Origin: Paratractidigestivibacter sp963649365
GTDB taxonomy: Bacteria; Actinomycetota; Coriobacteriia; Coriobacteriales; Atopobiaceae
Direction: 5' to 3'
Assembly (NCBI GenBank): GCA_963649365.1
Contig: CAVJHQ010000001.1
Coordinates: forward strand, 46,151-110,150
Length of the DNA stretch: 64,000 bases
Below, piece after piece: positions 35,938-43,645 of the stretch. A model generated the notes under the pieces. It saw only the letters and a list, made by a program, of their open reading frames with translations. It had not been told where the DNA came from and made no database searches. The position numbers and the translations under genes were made by a program. Positions within the stretch are counted from its first letter, which is position 1. Each line of letters opens with the position of its first letter.

Positions 35938-36612
35938 GTGCATCACAAGAACATCCTGCTCGTGTCGGCCACAACCCGCCTTCACGACCGCATGCGCGAG
36001 CTGTCGCACGCCATCGACGTGTCGATCGCCCTCGCTAATGAGGCGACTTTCTCGCAGGCCATCTCGTCCGGCCATGAGTTCGACCTTGTGATTCTCGACT
36101 CCGAGGGCATCGGCCAGGACACCTTGAACGCCGTCGACTCCTTCGTTGCGGAGAACGGCTTCATCCCGATGCTGCTCGTGCAGGACGCGGACAAGCTCTC
36201 GAGCCTGCGCATGCCCACCCAGGGCAAGAACGACTTCATCGTCTCGAACGCCGTGGCCGCCGAGTTCGAGATGCGCTGCACGCTGCTTCTGTGGCCTGGC
36301 GAGGAGAGCGCTCCCGCCGACATCGTCACCGTGGACAACATGACCATCAACCTGGCCACCTACCAGGTCTACATCGACGACAAGCCCGTGGACCTCACCC
36401 TCATGGAGTACTCGCTGCTCTCGTTTTTGGCGACGCACCCCTCGCGCGCCTACTCGCGCGAGACGCTTCTGCACCGCGTGTGGGGTTTCGAGTACTGCGG
36501 CGGCACCCGAACGGTCGATGTCCACATTCGTCGCGTTCGCTCGAAGGTCGGCCCGCAGGTCGCGAGCCACATCGTCACCATCCGCGGCGTGGGTTACCTG
36601 TTCCGCGTGTAG
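35938..36612 (+). CDS. GlnR-like orphan OmpR-family transcriptional regulator
   Basis: A 224-residue regulator. The receiver-like domain (1-~118) keeps an Asp at residue 54 (VILDSEG) but lacks the acidic pair that follows the first strand; it reads ILLVSATTRL. It therefore probably does not work by normal phosphorylation. The winged helix (~128-224) has DLTLMEYSLLSFLATHPSRAYSRETLLHRVWG in consecutive parts, then GGTRTVDVHIRRVRSK and GVGYLFRV. Both halves follow the pattern of actinobacterial GlnR, the nitrogen regulator of glnA. No sensor kinase lies nearby. The start is GTG 35938 after GAGGGGG. Confidence 0.8.
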   Translation: MHHKNILLVSATTRLHDRMRELSHAIDVSIALANEATFSQAISSGHEFDLVILDSEGIGQDTLNAVDSFVAENGFIPMLLVQDADKLSSLRMPTQGKNDFIVSNAVAAEFEMRCTLLLWPGEESAPADIVTVDNMTINLATYQVYIDDKPVDLTLMEYSLLSFLATHPSRAYSRETLLHRVWGFEYCGGTRTVDVHIRRVRSKVGPQVASHIVTIRGVGYLFRV

Positions 36613-36641
36613 CGTTTCTTGCGCGCATCTTAGAGAATCGG

Positions 36642-36682
36642 GAAGGGGCGGTCTGCCGGTGCGGGCCGCCCTTCTTGTTTTT
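36642..36682 (+). terminator. Terminator after the GlnR-like gene
   Basis: GAAGGGGCGG pairs with CCGCCCTTC with one bulged base, and is followed by TTGTTTTTC. Confidence 0.75.
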
Positions 36683-36763
36683 CTCCCATGGGAGGGGGCG
36701 TGCTTCTTGTCTGCCGCGGGAACCGGCCGAGTACCGCGCGCCGGCCGTGCGCTGCGTGATTGG

Positions 36764-36804
36764 CTCGAATACCAGCTCATTGGGTCCCTGGATTGGTATT
36801 CGAG
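36764..36804 (+). repeat. Inverted repeat, 11-bp arms
   Basis: CTCGAATACCA at 36764-36774 and its exact complement TGGTATTCGAG at 36794-36804, 19 nt apart, followed by GGGGTTTTG. It could end a short transcript or be a binding site. Confidence 0.7.
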
Positions 36805-36854
36805 GGGTTTTGCGCGACGTGCTCGGAAATGATTTGGTACACGGGAGGTTCTCG

Positions 36855-36899
36855 CAGCGCTTCTCGCCCGCGGCCTGCTTTTCAGGGCGAGAAGCGCTG
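36855..36899 (+). repeat. Inverted repeat, 15-bp arms
   Basis: CAGCGCTTCTCGCCC at 36855-36869 and its exact complement at 36885-36899, with a 15-nt loop, followed by GCTTTCAG. Confidence 0.75.
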
Positions 36900-36953
36900 G
36901 CTTTCAGTTACGTCAAAGGGTCATGCCGCAAGCGTGACATGTCGCCGATTCAG

Positions 36954-36980
36954 TTAACTGTAAGTCCCATGGGGTAGAGT
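36954..36980 (+). promoter_or_regulatory. Possible htrA promoter
   Basis: TTAACT at 36954-36959 and TAGAGT at 36975-36980 are only 15 bp apart; the -10 is followed by a ~60-nt leader. Confidence 0.35.
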
Positions 36981-37047
36981 GCTTCTTGGTTAGATGAAAA
37001 CACCGTCCGCTTTACGGGGGCATCGGCCCCCGAGGAGGGAAGAGACT

Positions 37048-38667
37048 ATGGACGAATTCGGCAGCGGGCAGAGCTCCTACGACCCCGAGGGCGCCGAGCC
37101 GACGCGTCAGCAGCCGGCCCAGCCGACGCAGCAGGTCCCCGCATCCCAGCCTGGCTACCAGGCGGGTTATGAGCGCGGCGCGAAGGCCGGCTACGAGGCC
37201 GGCTACCATGCCGGGCAGACGGGCGCGCAGGCGCCCGCGCCCGACCAGACCGCGCAGCGGCCGCAGGTCGGCGACGGCGAGGCCGAGGCGGCGCACGCCG
37301 CCTGGGGCGCCGGCGGCGTCCCGCCCGTTCCCGGCCAGGAGCCGGGGCTCTCGCGCGCCGACGAGCCCAAGCACAAGAAGGACCGCAAAGGCGTGAAGTC
37401 CCTTGTGCTCGGCATCGTGGGCGGCGTCATCGGCGCGGGGCTTCTCACCGGCGCGCTCTACGCGACGGGCGTCGTCGGCTCCTCGGCAACGACCTACACG
37501 ACCGGCTCGAGCCAGTCCATCACCATCAACCCGAGCGACGAGGACACCTCGACCGCCAAGGCCGTGGCGGCGAAGACCTTAAGCTCGGTCGCCACCGTGA
37601 ACGTGACCTCGACCAGCAGCGAGGGCCTGGGCTCCGGCGTCATCTACGACACCGAGGGGCACATCATCACCAACTACCACGTCATCGACGGAGCCGACTC
37701 CATCACGGTCACCATCGACGGGACCACCTACGACGCCGAGCTCGTGGGCTCCGACGCGTCATCCGACCTCGCGGTCCTCAAGGCCGACCTCAACGGCGCG
37801 ACCGTGACGCCCATGGAGGTCGGGGACTCCTCCGAGGTCCAGGTGGGCGACTGGGTCATGACCGTGGGCAGCCCCTTCGGCCTCGAGCAGTCCGTCTCGC
37901 AGGGCATCGTGAGCGCCCTCACGCGCAACACCTACCTGACGAGCACGTCGGGCAACACCCTCTACACGAACCTGATCCAGGTCGACGCGGCGATCAACCC
38001 GGGCAACTCCGGCGGCGCGCTCGTCGACTCCGAGGGCAAGCTCATCGGCATCTGCACGCTCTACACCTCGAGCACCGAGAGCTTCGCCGGCATCGGGTTC
38101 GCCATCCCCGGCAACTACGCGGTCCAGGTCGCCCAGAAGATCATCAACGGCGAGACCGTCACGCACGCCCACATCGGCGTGAGCATGCAGACCGTCAACG
38201 AGCAGAACGCGAAGGCCAACAAGCTCAGCGTGACCTCCGGCGCCTATGTGGCCGACGTGACCGAGAACGGCCCGGCCGCCAACGCCGGCATCCAGAAGGG
38301 CGACATCATCACCGCCATCGACGGCGTTCAGATGAGCTCGGCCGACGACGTGATCTTGGCGGTGCGCTCCCACAACATCGGCGACACCGTCAAGGTGACG
38401 GTCATGCGCAAGTCCCAGGAGATGAGCTTCGACGTCACGCTCGACGACGACGCCGAGCTGCAGAAGCAGCAGGAGGAGGAGAGCAGCCAGCCGACGAGCA
38501 ACATCAACGAGTACCTGAACAACAACACGAACTCGGACGACGACTCGACGCTCTACCAGCAGTTCCAGGAGTACCTGAACCAGCGCTACAACGACAACGG
38601 CTACGGTAACGGCTACGGAAACGGTTACGGCAACAACGGCTACGGCAACAACGGCTACGGCAACTAG
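37048..38667 (+). CDS. HtrA/DegP-type trypsin-like serine protease with PDZ domain
   Basis: A 539-residue membrane-anchored S1C protease for envelope protein quality control. A Gln/Pro/Ala/Gly-rich cytoplasmic part (1-~118) precedes one membrane segment (~124-145). The protease domain carries the triad His211 (NYHVID), Asp240 (SSDLAVLK) and Ser321 (NPGNSGGAL). A PDZ domain spans about 370-470 (GAYVADVTENGPAANAGI). The tail is Gln/Asn-rich and ends in a YGN repeat. ATG 37048 follows GAGGAGGG; the in-frame ATG at 36994 has no site. Confidence 0.94.
   Translation: MDEFGSGQSSYDPEGAEPTRQQPAQPTQQVPASQPGYQAGYERGAKAGYEAGYHAGQTGAQAPAPDQTAQRPQVGDGEAEAAHAAWGAGGVPPVPGQEPGLSRADEPKHKKDRKGVKSLVLGIVGGVIGAGLLTGALYATGVVGSSATTYTTGSSQSITINPSDEDTSTAKAVAAKTLSSVATVNVTSTSSEGLGSGVIYDTEGHIITNYHVIDGADSITVTIDGTTYDAELVGSDASSDLAVLKADLNGATVTPMEVGDSSEVQVGDWVMTVGSPFGLEQSVSQGIVSALTRNTYLTSTSGNTLYTNLIQVDAAINPGNSGGALVDSEGKLIGICTLYTSSTESFAGIGFAIPGNYAVQVAQKIINGETVTHAHIGVSMQTVNEQNAKANKLSVTSGAYVADVTENGPAANAGIQKGDIITAIDGVQMSSADDVILAVRSHNIGDTVKVTVMRKSQEMSFDVTLDDDAELQKQQEEESSQPTSNINEYLNNNTNSDDDSTLYQQFQEYLNQRYNDNGYGNGYGNGYGNNGYGNNGYGN
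38599..38664 (+). repeat. Tandem Tyr-Gly-Asn codon repeat at the htrA 3' end
   Basis: GGCTACGGCAAC-type units repeat six times with small changes, giving GYGN/NGYGN steps at the protein C-terminus. Slippage could vary the copy number. Confidence 0.75.
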
Positions 38668-38688
38668 CGCCGGACGCCATTGACTCGG

Positions 38689-38725
38689 ACGGGGCCCGCC
38701 TTCTATTCGGCGGGCCCCGTTTCTT
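38689..38725 (+). terminator. Terminator after htrA
   Basis: A perfect 12-bp stem (38689-38700 with 38709-38720) around TTCTATTC is followed by TTCTT. Confidence 0.85.
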
Positions 38726-38860
38726 GCTGCGCGGCGGGGGAGCGCGCCGGCGCGTGGGCGTGGCGGCGCGAGGCGCATGGGCGTGGCGGAAGGCGCCGGC
38801 CCATTGTTGTCACATGCGTCGAGTATCCTTTTATGTGGTAAACGCAACGAGGGGAGCCCC

Positions 38861-40486
38861 ATGGCCGAGATCAAGTGCCCGCACTGCGGGGAAGTATTCA
38901 CCGTCGACGAGACGGAGTACGCGCAGATCGTCAAGCAGGTCCGCGACGCCGAGTTCGAGCGCGACATCGCCGAGCGCGTCGAGCTCGTGCGCAGCGGCCA
39001 GGCCTCGGCCGTCGAGGCCGCGGAGGCGCGGGCGCGCGAGGAGGCGCGGCGCGAGCTCATGGAGGCGCAGGCCAAGGCGAGCTCCGAGTCGGCCGAGAAG
39101 GACGCCGAGATCGCCCGCCTGACCTCGCGGCTCGAGGCGAGCGAGGGCGCGGCGAAGGCCGCCGCGGCGGCTGCCGAGGCGGAGGCGAAAGAGCGCGTCG
39201 CCTCGTTGGAGAAAGAGCTCGCGGAGGCCCGCGGCGCGTCTGCGGCCGAGCTCGCGAAGGCGCGGCAGGAGGCGTCTACCCAGCTCGCGCAGGCCAGGCA
39301 GGAGGCCTCGGACGAGCTCGCCGAGGCGCGCCGCAAGGCCGTGGAGGACCTCGCCGCCTTCGAGCGGCAGGCGAGCGCGCAGCTCGCGGACGCCCAGCGC
39401 AAGGCCAACGACGACCTCGCGGCGCGCGAGCGGCGGATCGCCGAGCTCGAGGCCGAGGCCAAGAGCTCCGAGGAGGCCTTCGAGTCCCGGCGCAAGCTCG
39501 CCGTGAGCGAGGCCACGGGCGAGCGCGACCAGCGCATCGTCGCCTTGGAAGGCGAGCTCAACGCCGCGCGCATCGAGCGCAAGCAGACCGAGGACAGCCT
39601 TCGAAGCGAGATGCTCGAGAAGATCAACTACAAGGACCAGCAGATCCGCGACCGCGACGACGAGATCGAGCGCATCAAGAACGCGCGCACGCGCCTGTCG
39701 GTCAAGCTCATCGGCGAGACCTTGGAGCAGCACTGCGAGAACTCGTTCAACCAGGTCCGCATGATGGCGTTCCCCAACGCCGAGTTCCACAAGGACAACG
39801 ACGTCGTGGACGGCACCAAGGGCGACTACGTGTTCCGCGAGCTCGACGGCTCGGGTGTCGAGGTCGTCTCCATCATGTTCGAGATGAAGAACGAGGACGA
39901 CAACTCGACCAACCGCAAGAAGAACGAGGACCACTTCGCCAAGCTCGACCGCGACCGGCGGAACAAGGGCTGCGAGTACGCCGTGCTCGTCTCGACGCTC
40001 GAGCCGGACAGCGAGCTCTACAACGCCGGCATCGTCGACGTGTCGTACCGCTACCCGAAGATGTTCGTCATCCGCCCGCAGTTCTTCTTGCCGCTCATAT
40101 CGCTTCTGAGGAACGCCGGGCTGAACGCGGCGGAGGCGCGCCGCGAGCTCGCCGATATCCGCCAGCAGAACATCGACATCACGGGGTTCGAGGACGCGCT
40201 CGACGACTTCAAGGACAAGTTCGGCAAGAACTACGAGTCGGCGAGCAAGAAGTTCGGCGCGGCCATCGAGGAGATCGACAAGACGATCCAGCACCTGCAG
40301 AAGGTCAAGGAGAACCTCACGAGCTCGGAGCGCCAGCTGAGGCTGGCCAACGACAAGGCCGAGGGGCTGACCATCCGCAAGCTCACCTGGAAGAACCCGA
40401 CGATGAAGGCGAAGTTCAAGGAGCTCGAGGCGTCCGGGGCCGCACCGGCGCCCGAGGCGGGCGAGGAGCCCGACGAGGTCGAGTAG
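38861..40486 (+). CDS. DUF2130 domain protein with long coiled coil
   Basis: A 541-residue cytoplasmic protein. It opens with a small zinc-ribbon-like motif, CPHCGEVF at residues 6-13. A coiled coil of Ala/Glu/Arg-rich heptads follows (~25-295; the track EARQEAS is repeated). The DUF2130 domain (~300-480) has LGETLEQHCENSFN-like sequence (here IGETLEQHC), MKNEDD, FAKLDRDRRNKGCEYAVLVSTLE in parts, and VIRPQFFLPL. The core E-x-K and Q residues resemble a PD-(D/E)XK nuclease fold, so a nuclease role has been suggested for the family; not proven. ATG 38861 follows GAGGGGA. Confidence 0.85.
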   Translation: MAEIKCPHCGEVFTVDETEYAQIVKQVRDAEFERDIAERVELVRSGQASAVEAAEARAREEARRELMEAQAKASSESAEKDAEIARLTSRLEASEGAAKAAAAAAEAEAKERVASLEKELAEARGASAAELAKARQEASTQLAQARQEASDELAEARRKAVEDLAAFERQASAQLADAQRKANDDLAARERRIAELEAEAKSSEEAFESRRKLAVSEATGERDQRIVALEGELNAARIERKQTEDSLRSEMLEKINYKDQQIRDRDDEIERIKNARTRLSVKLIGETLEQHCENSFNQVRMMAFPNAEFHKDNDVVDGTKGDYVFRELDGSGVEVVSIMFEMKNEDDNSTNRKKNEDHFAKLDRDRRNKGCEYAVLVSTLEPDSELYNAGIVDVSYRYPKMFVIRPQFFLPLISLLRNAGLNAAEARRELADIRQQNIDITGFEDALDDFKDKFGKNYESASKKFGAAIEEIDKTIQHLQKVKENLTSSERQLRLANDKAEGLTIRKLTWKNPTMKAKFKELEASGAAPAPEAGEEPDEVE

Positions 40487-40528
40487 CCCGGCGGCGGAGG
40501 TCCGCCCTGCGCATCAGCTTCTTCTTGC

Positions 40529-40557
40529 TTGACTCATACCCTATGGGGGTATATTCT
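40529..40557 (+). promoter_or_regulatory. csoR-copA promoter
   Basis: TTGACT at 40529-40534 and TATTCT at 40552-40557 (17-bp spacing) flank a copper-type operator. Confidence 0.6.
40536..40552. promoter_or_regulatory. CsoR-type operator 1
   Basis: ATACCCTA-T-GGGGGTAT, a palindrome with one mismatch, lies between the -35 and -10 of the csoR-copA promoter, like the site at 29533-29549. Confidence 0.75.
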
Positions 40558-40570
40558 CGTTTTTGTAAGG

Positions 40571-40585
40571 TACCCCATGGGGGTA
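40571..40585. promoter_or_regulatory. CsoR-type operator 2
   Basis: TACCCC-ATG-GGGGTA is a perfect palindrome apart from its centre. It lies just after the likely transcription start and 23 bp before the csoR ATG. Confidence 0.75.
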
Positions 40586-40608
40586 TGTGAAACGCAAAGG
40601 AGAAGCCC

Positions 40609-40926
40609 ATGCCCGAGGACGGCAAGAAGACCTGCTGCCACTGCGCGGCGCACAAGCACACGCCGCGCTCCGACGAGCTCAAGGCCGACGTCTCGCGGCG
40701 CATCAACCGCGCCGTGGGGCAGCTCAACGGCATCAAGGCCATGGTGGAGGAGGACCGTTACTGCGGCGACGTCCTCACGCAGCTCGCCGCCGTGGAGTCG
40801 GCCGTCAAGGCCATCTCGCGCGAGGTCATGCAGGACCACCTGGAGACCTGCGTCGTGGAGCGCGTCCAAGCCGGCGACACCGAGGTCGTCGACGAGGTCA
40901 TGGGCCTTCTCAAGAAGTTCATGTGA
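40609..40926 (+). CDS. csoR: CsoR/RcnR family copper-sensing repressor
   Basis: A 105-residue all-helical metal-sensing repressor. The Cu(I) ligands of CsoR are present: Cys52 (DRYCGDVL), His77 and Cys81 (QDHLETC). The DNA-contact helix has SRRINRAVGQLNGIKAMVEE. An extra N-terminal cluster CCHCAAHKH at 9-17 is not needed in the family and could bind metal too. GGAGAAG precedes ATG 40609. Two palindromes in its own promoter imply autoregulation, with derepression of copA by copper. copA follows 10 bp later. Confidence 0.93.
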   Translation: MPEDGKKTCCHCAAHKHTPRSDELKADVSRRINRAVGQLNGIKAMVEEDRYCGDVLTQLAAVESAVKAISREVMQDHLETCVVERVQAGDTEVVDEVMGLLKKFM

Positions 40927-40936
40927 GGTGACCCCA

Positions 40937-43546
40937 GTGAAGGAGACCTTCGACATCCAGGGCATGACCTGCGCCGCGTGCTCGTCGCGCGTGCAGAAAG
41001 CCGCCGCCGGCGTGCCCGGCGTGGCCGAGGCCAACGTCAACCTGCTCAAGAACTCGATGGAGCTCGACTTCGACGGCGAGGACGCCACGGCCGCGGCCGT
41101 CGTCGCGGCTATCGAGAAGGCGGGCTACGGCGCGTCGCGGCGCGCGAGGGCGACGGCGGGGAAGGTTGCCGCCGCGCCGGCGCAGGCACCCGGCGACGCC
41201 GCGGCCAAGGCCGTCCATGAGCGCTTCGTGCAGCTCGTCGTGTCCGTCTGCTTCTCGGTCCCGCTCTTCTACATCGCGATGGGCCCCATGTTCGGCTGGC
41301 CGGAGGTGCCCGGCCTCGACGGCATGGCGAACATGATGGCCTCGACCGTCACGCAGCTGCTGCTCTGCATCCCCATCCTCTTCGTGAACCGCCGCTACTT
41401 CGTCGTCGGCTTCAAGACGCTCTGGCACCGCTCGCCCAACATGGACTCGCTCATCGCCATCGGGTCGGCCGCGAGCTTCGCCTACAGCGTCGTCAGCGTC
41501 TACAAGATGGCCTGGGCCTTCGGCGCCATGGACATGGAGGCGGCCCACGCGGCCATGAACGGCCTCTACCTCGACTCCGCGGGCATGATCTTGGCGTTGA
41601 TCGACCTCGGCAAGTACTTCGAGGCCCGCGCCAAGGGCAAGACGACCGACGCCATCTCCGCGCTCATGGACTTGGCGCCCAAGACGGCGCGCGTCCAGCG
41701 CGACGGCGCCGAGGTGGAGATCCCCACCGATGACGTTATGGTGGGGGACCGCGTGGTCGTGCGGGCCGGCGAGTCGGTGCCGGTGGACGGCCGCGTGGTC
41801 GAGGGCGCGGCGTCTCTCGACGAGTCGGCCATCACGGGCGAGCCCGTTCCCGTCGAGAAGGGCGTGGGCGACCGCGTGACGGGCGCGACCACCTCTACCC
41901 GCGGCTGGTTCGTCCTGGAGGCCACGGCCACGGGCGACGACACGACGCTCGCGGGCATCATCCGCCTGGTCGACGAGGCCACGAGCTCCAAGGCCCCGAT
42001 CGAGCGCATGGCCGATAAGATCGCGGGCGTGTTCGTGCCCGCCGTCATGGGCATCGCCGCCCTCACCTTCGTCGTGTGGATGGCCGTCGCGGGCGACTTC
42101 GCGACCGCGCTCAACCACTGCATCAGCGTCCTCGTGATCAGCTGCCCGTGCGCGCTCGGGCTCGCCACGCCCACGGCCATCATGGTGGGCACGGGCCGCG
42201 GCGCCGCCAACGGCATCCTCATCAAGTCGGCCGAGTCGCTCGAGGGCGCCTGCGCGCTCGACTACGTGGTGCTCGACAAGACCGGCACCGTGACGGCCGG
42301 TAAGCCCCAGGTCACCGACGTCGAGCTCGTGGCCGGAACGGACGAGCGCGAGCTTGTGCGCCTGGCCGCCGCGCTCGAGCGCAAGAGCGAGCACCCGCTC
42401 GCCGAGGCCGTCTGCGCCTTTGCGGACGACGCCTGGCCGGGCGTCGACGCCGACGCGCGCGTCGAGGGGTTCTCCCAGGTCGCGGGCGCGGGCCTCGTCG
42501 CCCGCGTGGACGGCCGCGCGGTCGCCGCCGGCAACGCCCGCCTCATGGGGGAGCGGCGCGTGGCCCTGGGCGCCCTCGCCGAGCGGGCCCGCGCGCTCGC
42601 GGCCGAGGGCAAGACCGTGCTCTTCTTCGCCGCCGACGGGCATGCGCTCGGCCTTATCGCCGTGGCCGACCCCGTCAAGCCCACGAGCGCCGCGGCGGTC
42701 TCCCGCCTGCGCGGGATGGGCGTGAAGACCCTGCTGCTCACGGGCGACGCGCAGATCACGGCCGAGGCTGTGGCGCGGCAGGTGGGCGTGGACGACGTGG
42801 TCGCGGGCGTCCTGCCCGACCAGAAGGAGGTCCGCGTCCGCGAGCTCCAGCAGGCGGGGCACCGCGTGGCCATGGTCGGCGACGGCATCAACGACGCGCC
42901 GGCGCTCGTCCGCGCCGACGTGGGCATCGCCATCGGCGCCGGCACGGACGTGGCGATAAGCTCCGCCGACGTGGTCCTCATGCGCTCGGACCCCGCCGAC
43001 GTCGCCCGCGCGATCGAGCTTTCCCGCGCCACGATGAGAAACATCAAGCAGAACCTCTTCTGGGCGCTGTTCTACAACGCCGTGTGCATCCCGGTGGCGG
43101 CGGGTGTGCTGGTGGGCGCGGGCATCACGCTCAACCCGATGATCGGCGCTGCCGCCATGGGCTTCTCGTCGGTCTTCGTGGTGGGCAACGCGCTCAGGCT
43201 GCGCGCCTGGAAGCCGAGCGGGGAGGCCGCCGCCGCGGCGGGCAATCCCCCGGCGGGCGAGGGCGCGAGCGCGGGGCAGGCAAAGGTATCCATCCGCACG
43301 GGCATCGAGGTCCCGGCAGACGACAGCAAGGAGAATACGATGGAGAAGACGATCAAGGTCGAGGGCATGATGTGCCAGCACTGCGTGAAGCACGTGACCG
43401 AGGCGCTCTCGGGCGTGGCCGGGGTCGAGTCGGTCGAGGTCAGCCTCGAGGCCGGCACGGCGAAGGTCTCCTGTGCGGCGGACGTGGCCGACGAGGCGCT
43501 TCTCGCCGCCGTGCGCGCCGCCGACTACGAGTGCAAGATGGCCTAA
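40937..43546 (+). CDS. copA: Copper-exporting P1B-type ATPase fused to a C-terminal CopZ-like domain
   Basis: An 869-residue membrane pump that exports Cu(I). An N-terminal HMA domain has GMTCAAC (Cys12, Cys15). The ATPase core has TGEP near 298, the transmembrane CPC in SCPCALGLATP near 401, the phosphorylated Asp in DKTGT near 446, and GDGINDAPAL near 651. After NALRLRAWKP a ~50-residue Ala/Gly-rich linker leads to a second HMA domain from Met802, with MMCQHC (Cys813, Cys816). HMA domains usually precede the core, so the C-terminal one is unusual. The start is GTG 40937 after GAGGTG. A terminator follows. Confidence 0.93.
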   Translation: MKETFDIQGMTCAACSSRVQKAAAGVPGVAEANVNLLKNSMELDFDGEDATAAAVVAAIEKAGYGASRRARATAGKVAAAPAQAPGDAAAKAVHERFVQLVVSVCFSVPLFYIAMGPMFGWPEVPGLDGMANMMASTVTQLLLCIPILFVNRRYFVVGFKTLWHRSPNMDSLIAIGSAASFAYSVVSVYKMAWAFGAMDMEAAHAAMNGLYLDSAGMILALIDLGKYFEARAKGKTTDAISALMDLAPKTARVQRDGAEVEIPTDDVMVGDRVVVRAGESVPVDGRVVEGAASLDESAITGEPVPVEKGVGDRVTGATTSTRGWFVLEATATGDDTTLAGIIRLVDEATSSKAPIERMADKIAGVFVPAVMGIAALTFVVWMAVAGDFATALNHCISVLVISCPCALGLATPTAIMVGTGRGAANGILIKSAESLEGACALDYVVLDKTGTVTAGKPQVTDVELVAGTDERELVRLAAALERKSEHPLAEAVCAFADDAWPGVDADARVEGFSQVAGAGLVARVDGRAVAAGNARLMGERRVALGALAERARALAAEGKTVLFFAADGHALGLIAVADPVKPTSAAAVSRLRGMGVKTLLLTGDAQITAEAVARQVGVDDVVAGVLPDQKEVRVRELQQAGHRVAMVGDGINDAPALVRADVGIAIGAGTDVAISSADVVLMRSDPADVARAIELSRATMRNIKQNLFWALFYNAVCIPVAAGVLVGAGITLNPMIGAAAMGFSSVFVVGNALRLRAWKPSGEAAAAAGNPPAGEGASAGQAKVSIRTGIEVPADDSKENTMEKTIKVEGMMCQHCVKHVTEALSGVAGVESVEVSLEAGTAKVSCAADVADEALLAAVRAADYECKMA
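43340..43546 (+). CDS. Possible separate CopZ copper chaperone from an internal start in copA
   Basis: Within the copA frame an AAGGAG at 43328-43333 stands 6 nt before ATG 43340. This is as good as any ribosome site in the window. Translation from it would give a free 68-residue CopZ-type chaperone with CxxC in MMCQHC and an intact HMA fold to the shared stop. The same residues are also the C-terminus of the fusion. Whether both products are made is unknown; coding is identical, so only expression data can tell. Confidence 0.5.
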   Translation: MEKTIKVEGMMCQHCVKHVTEALSGVAGVESVEVSLEAGTAKVSCAADVADEALLAAVRAADYECKMA

Positions 43547-43563
43547 AGGCTGGGGCTCCGAAT

Positions 43564-43596
43564 CGCCCGGTTTCTCGCGAGGGGGCCGGGCGTTTT
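43564..43596 (+). terminator. Terminator after copA
   Basis: CGCCCGG at 43564-43570 pairs with CCGGGCG at 43586-43592 and is followed by TTTT. Confidence 0.8.
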
Positions 43597-43602
43597 GCAC
43601 CT

Positions 43603-43608
43603 ACACTA
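43603..43608 (+). promoter_or_regulatory. -10 element for ligA
   Basis: TACACT at 43603-43608, about 38 bp before the ligA start, right after the copA terminator. Confidence 0.4.
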
Positions 43609-43645
43609 ACAAGGCTGTTTGTATCCCGAGACCTTTGGAGACGCG

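Larger units (their letters stand above)
36613..37047 (+). other. 435-bp intergenic region with two strong hairpins
   Basis: No credible coding frame. From left to right it holds the regulator's terminator (36642-36682), an 11-bp inverted repeat (36764-36804), a 15-bp inverted repeat (36855-36899), and a weak htrA promoter. Candidate small RNA region. Confidence 0.6.
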
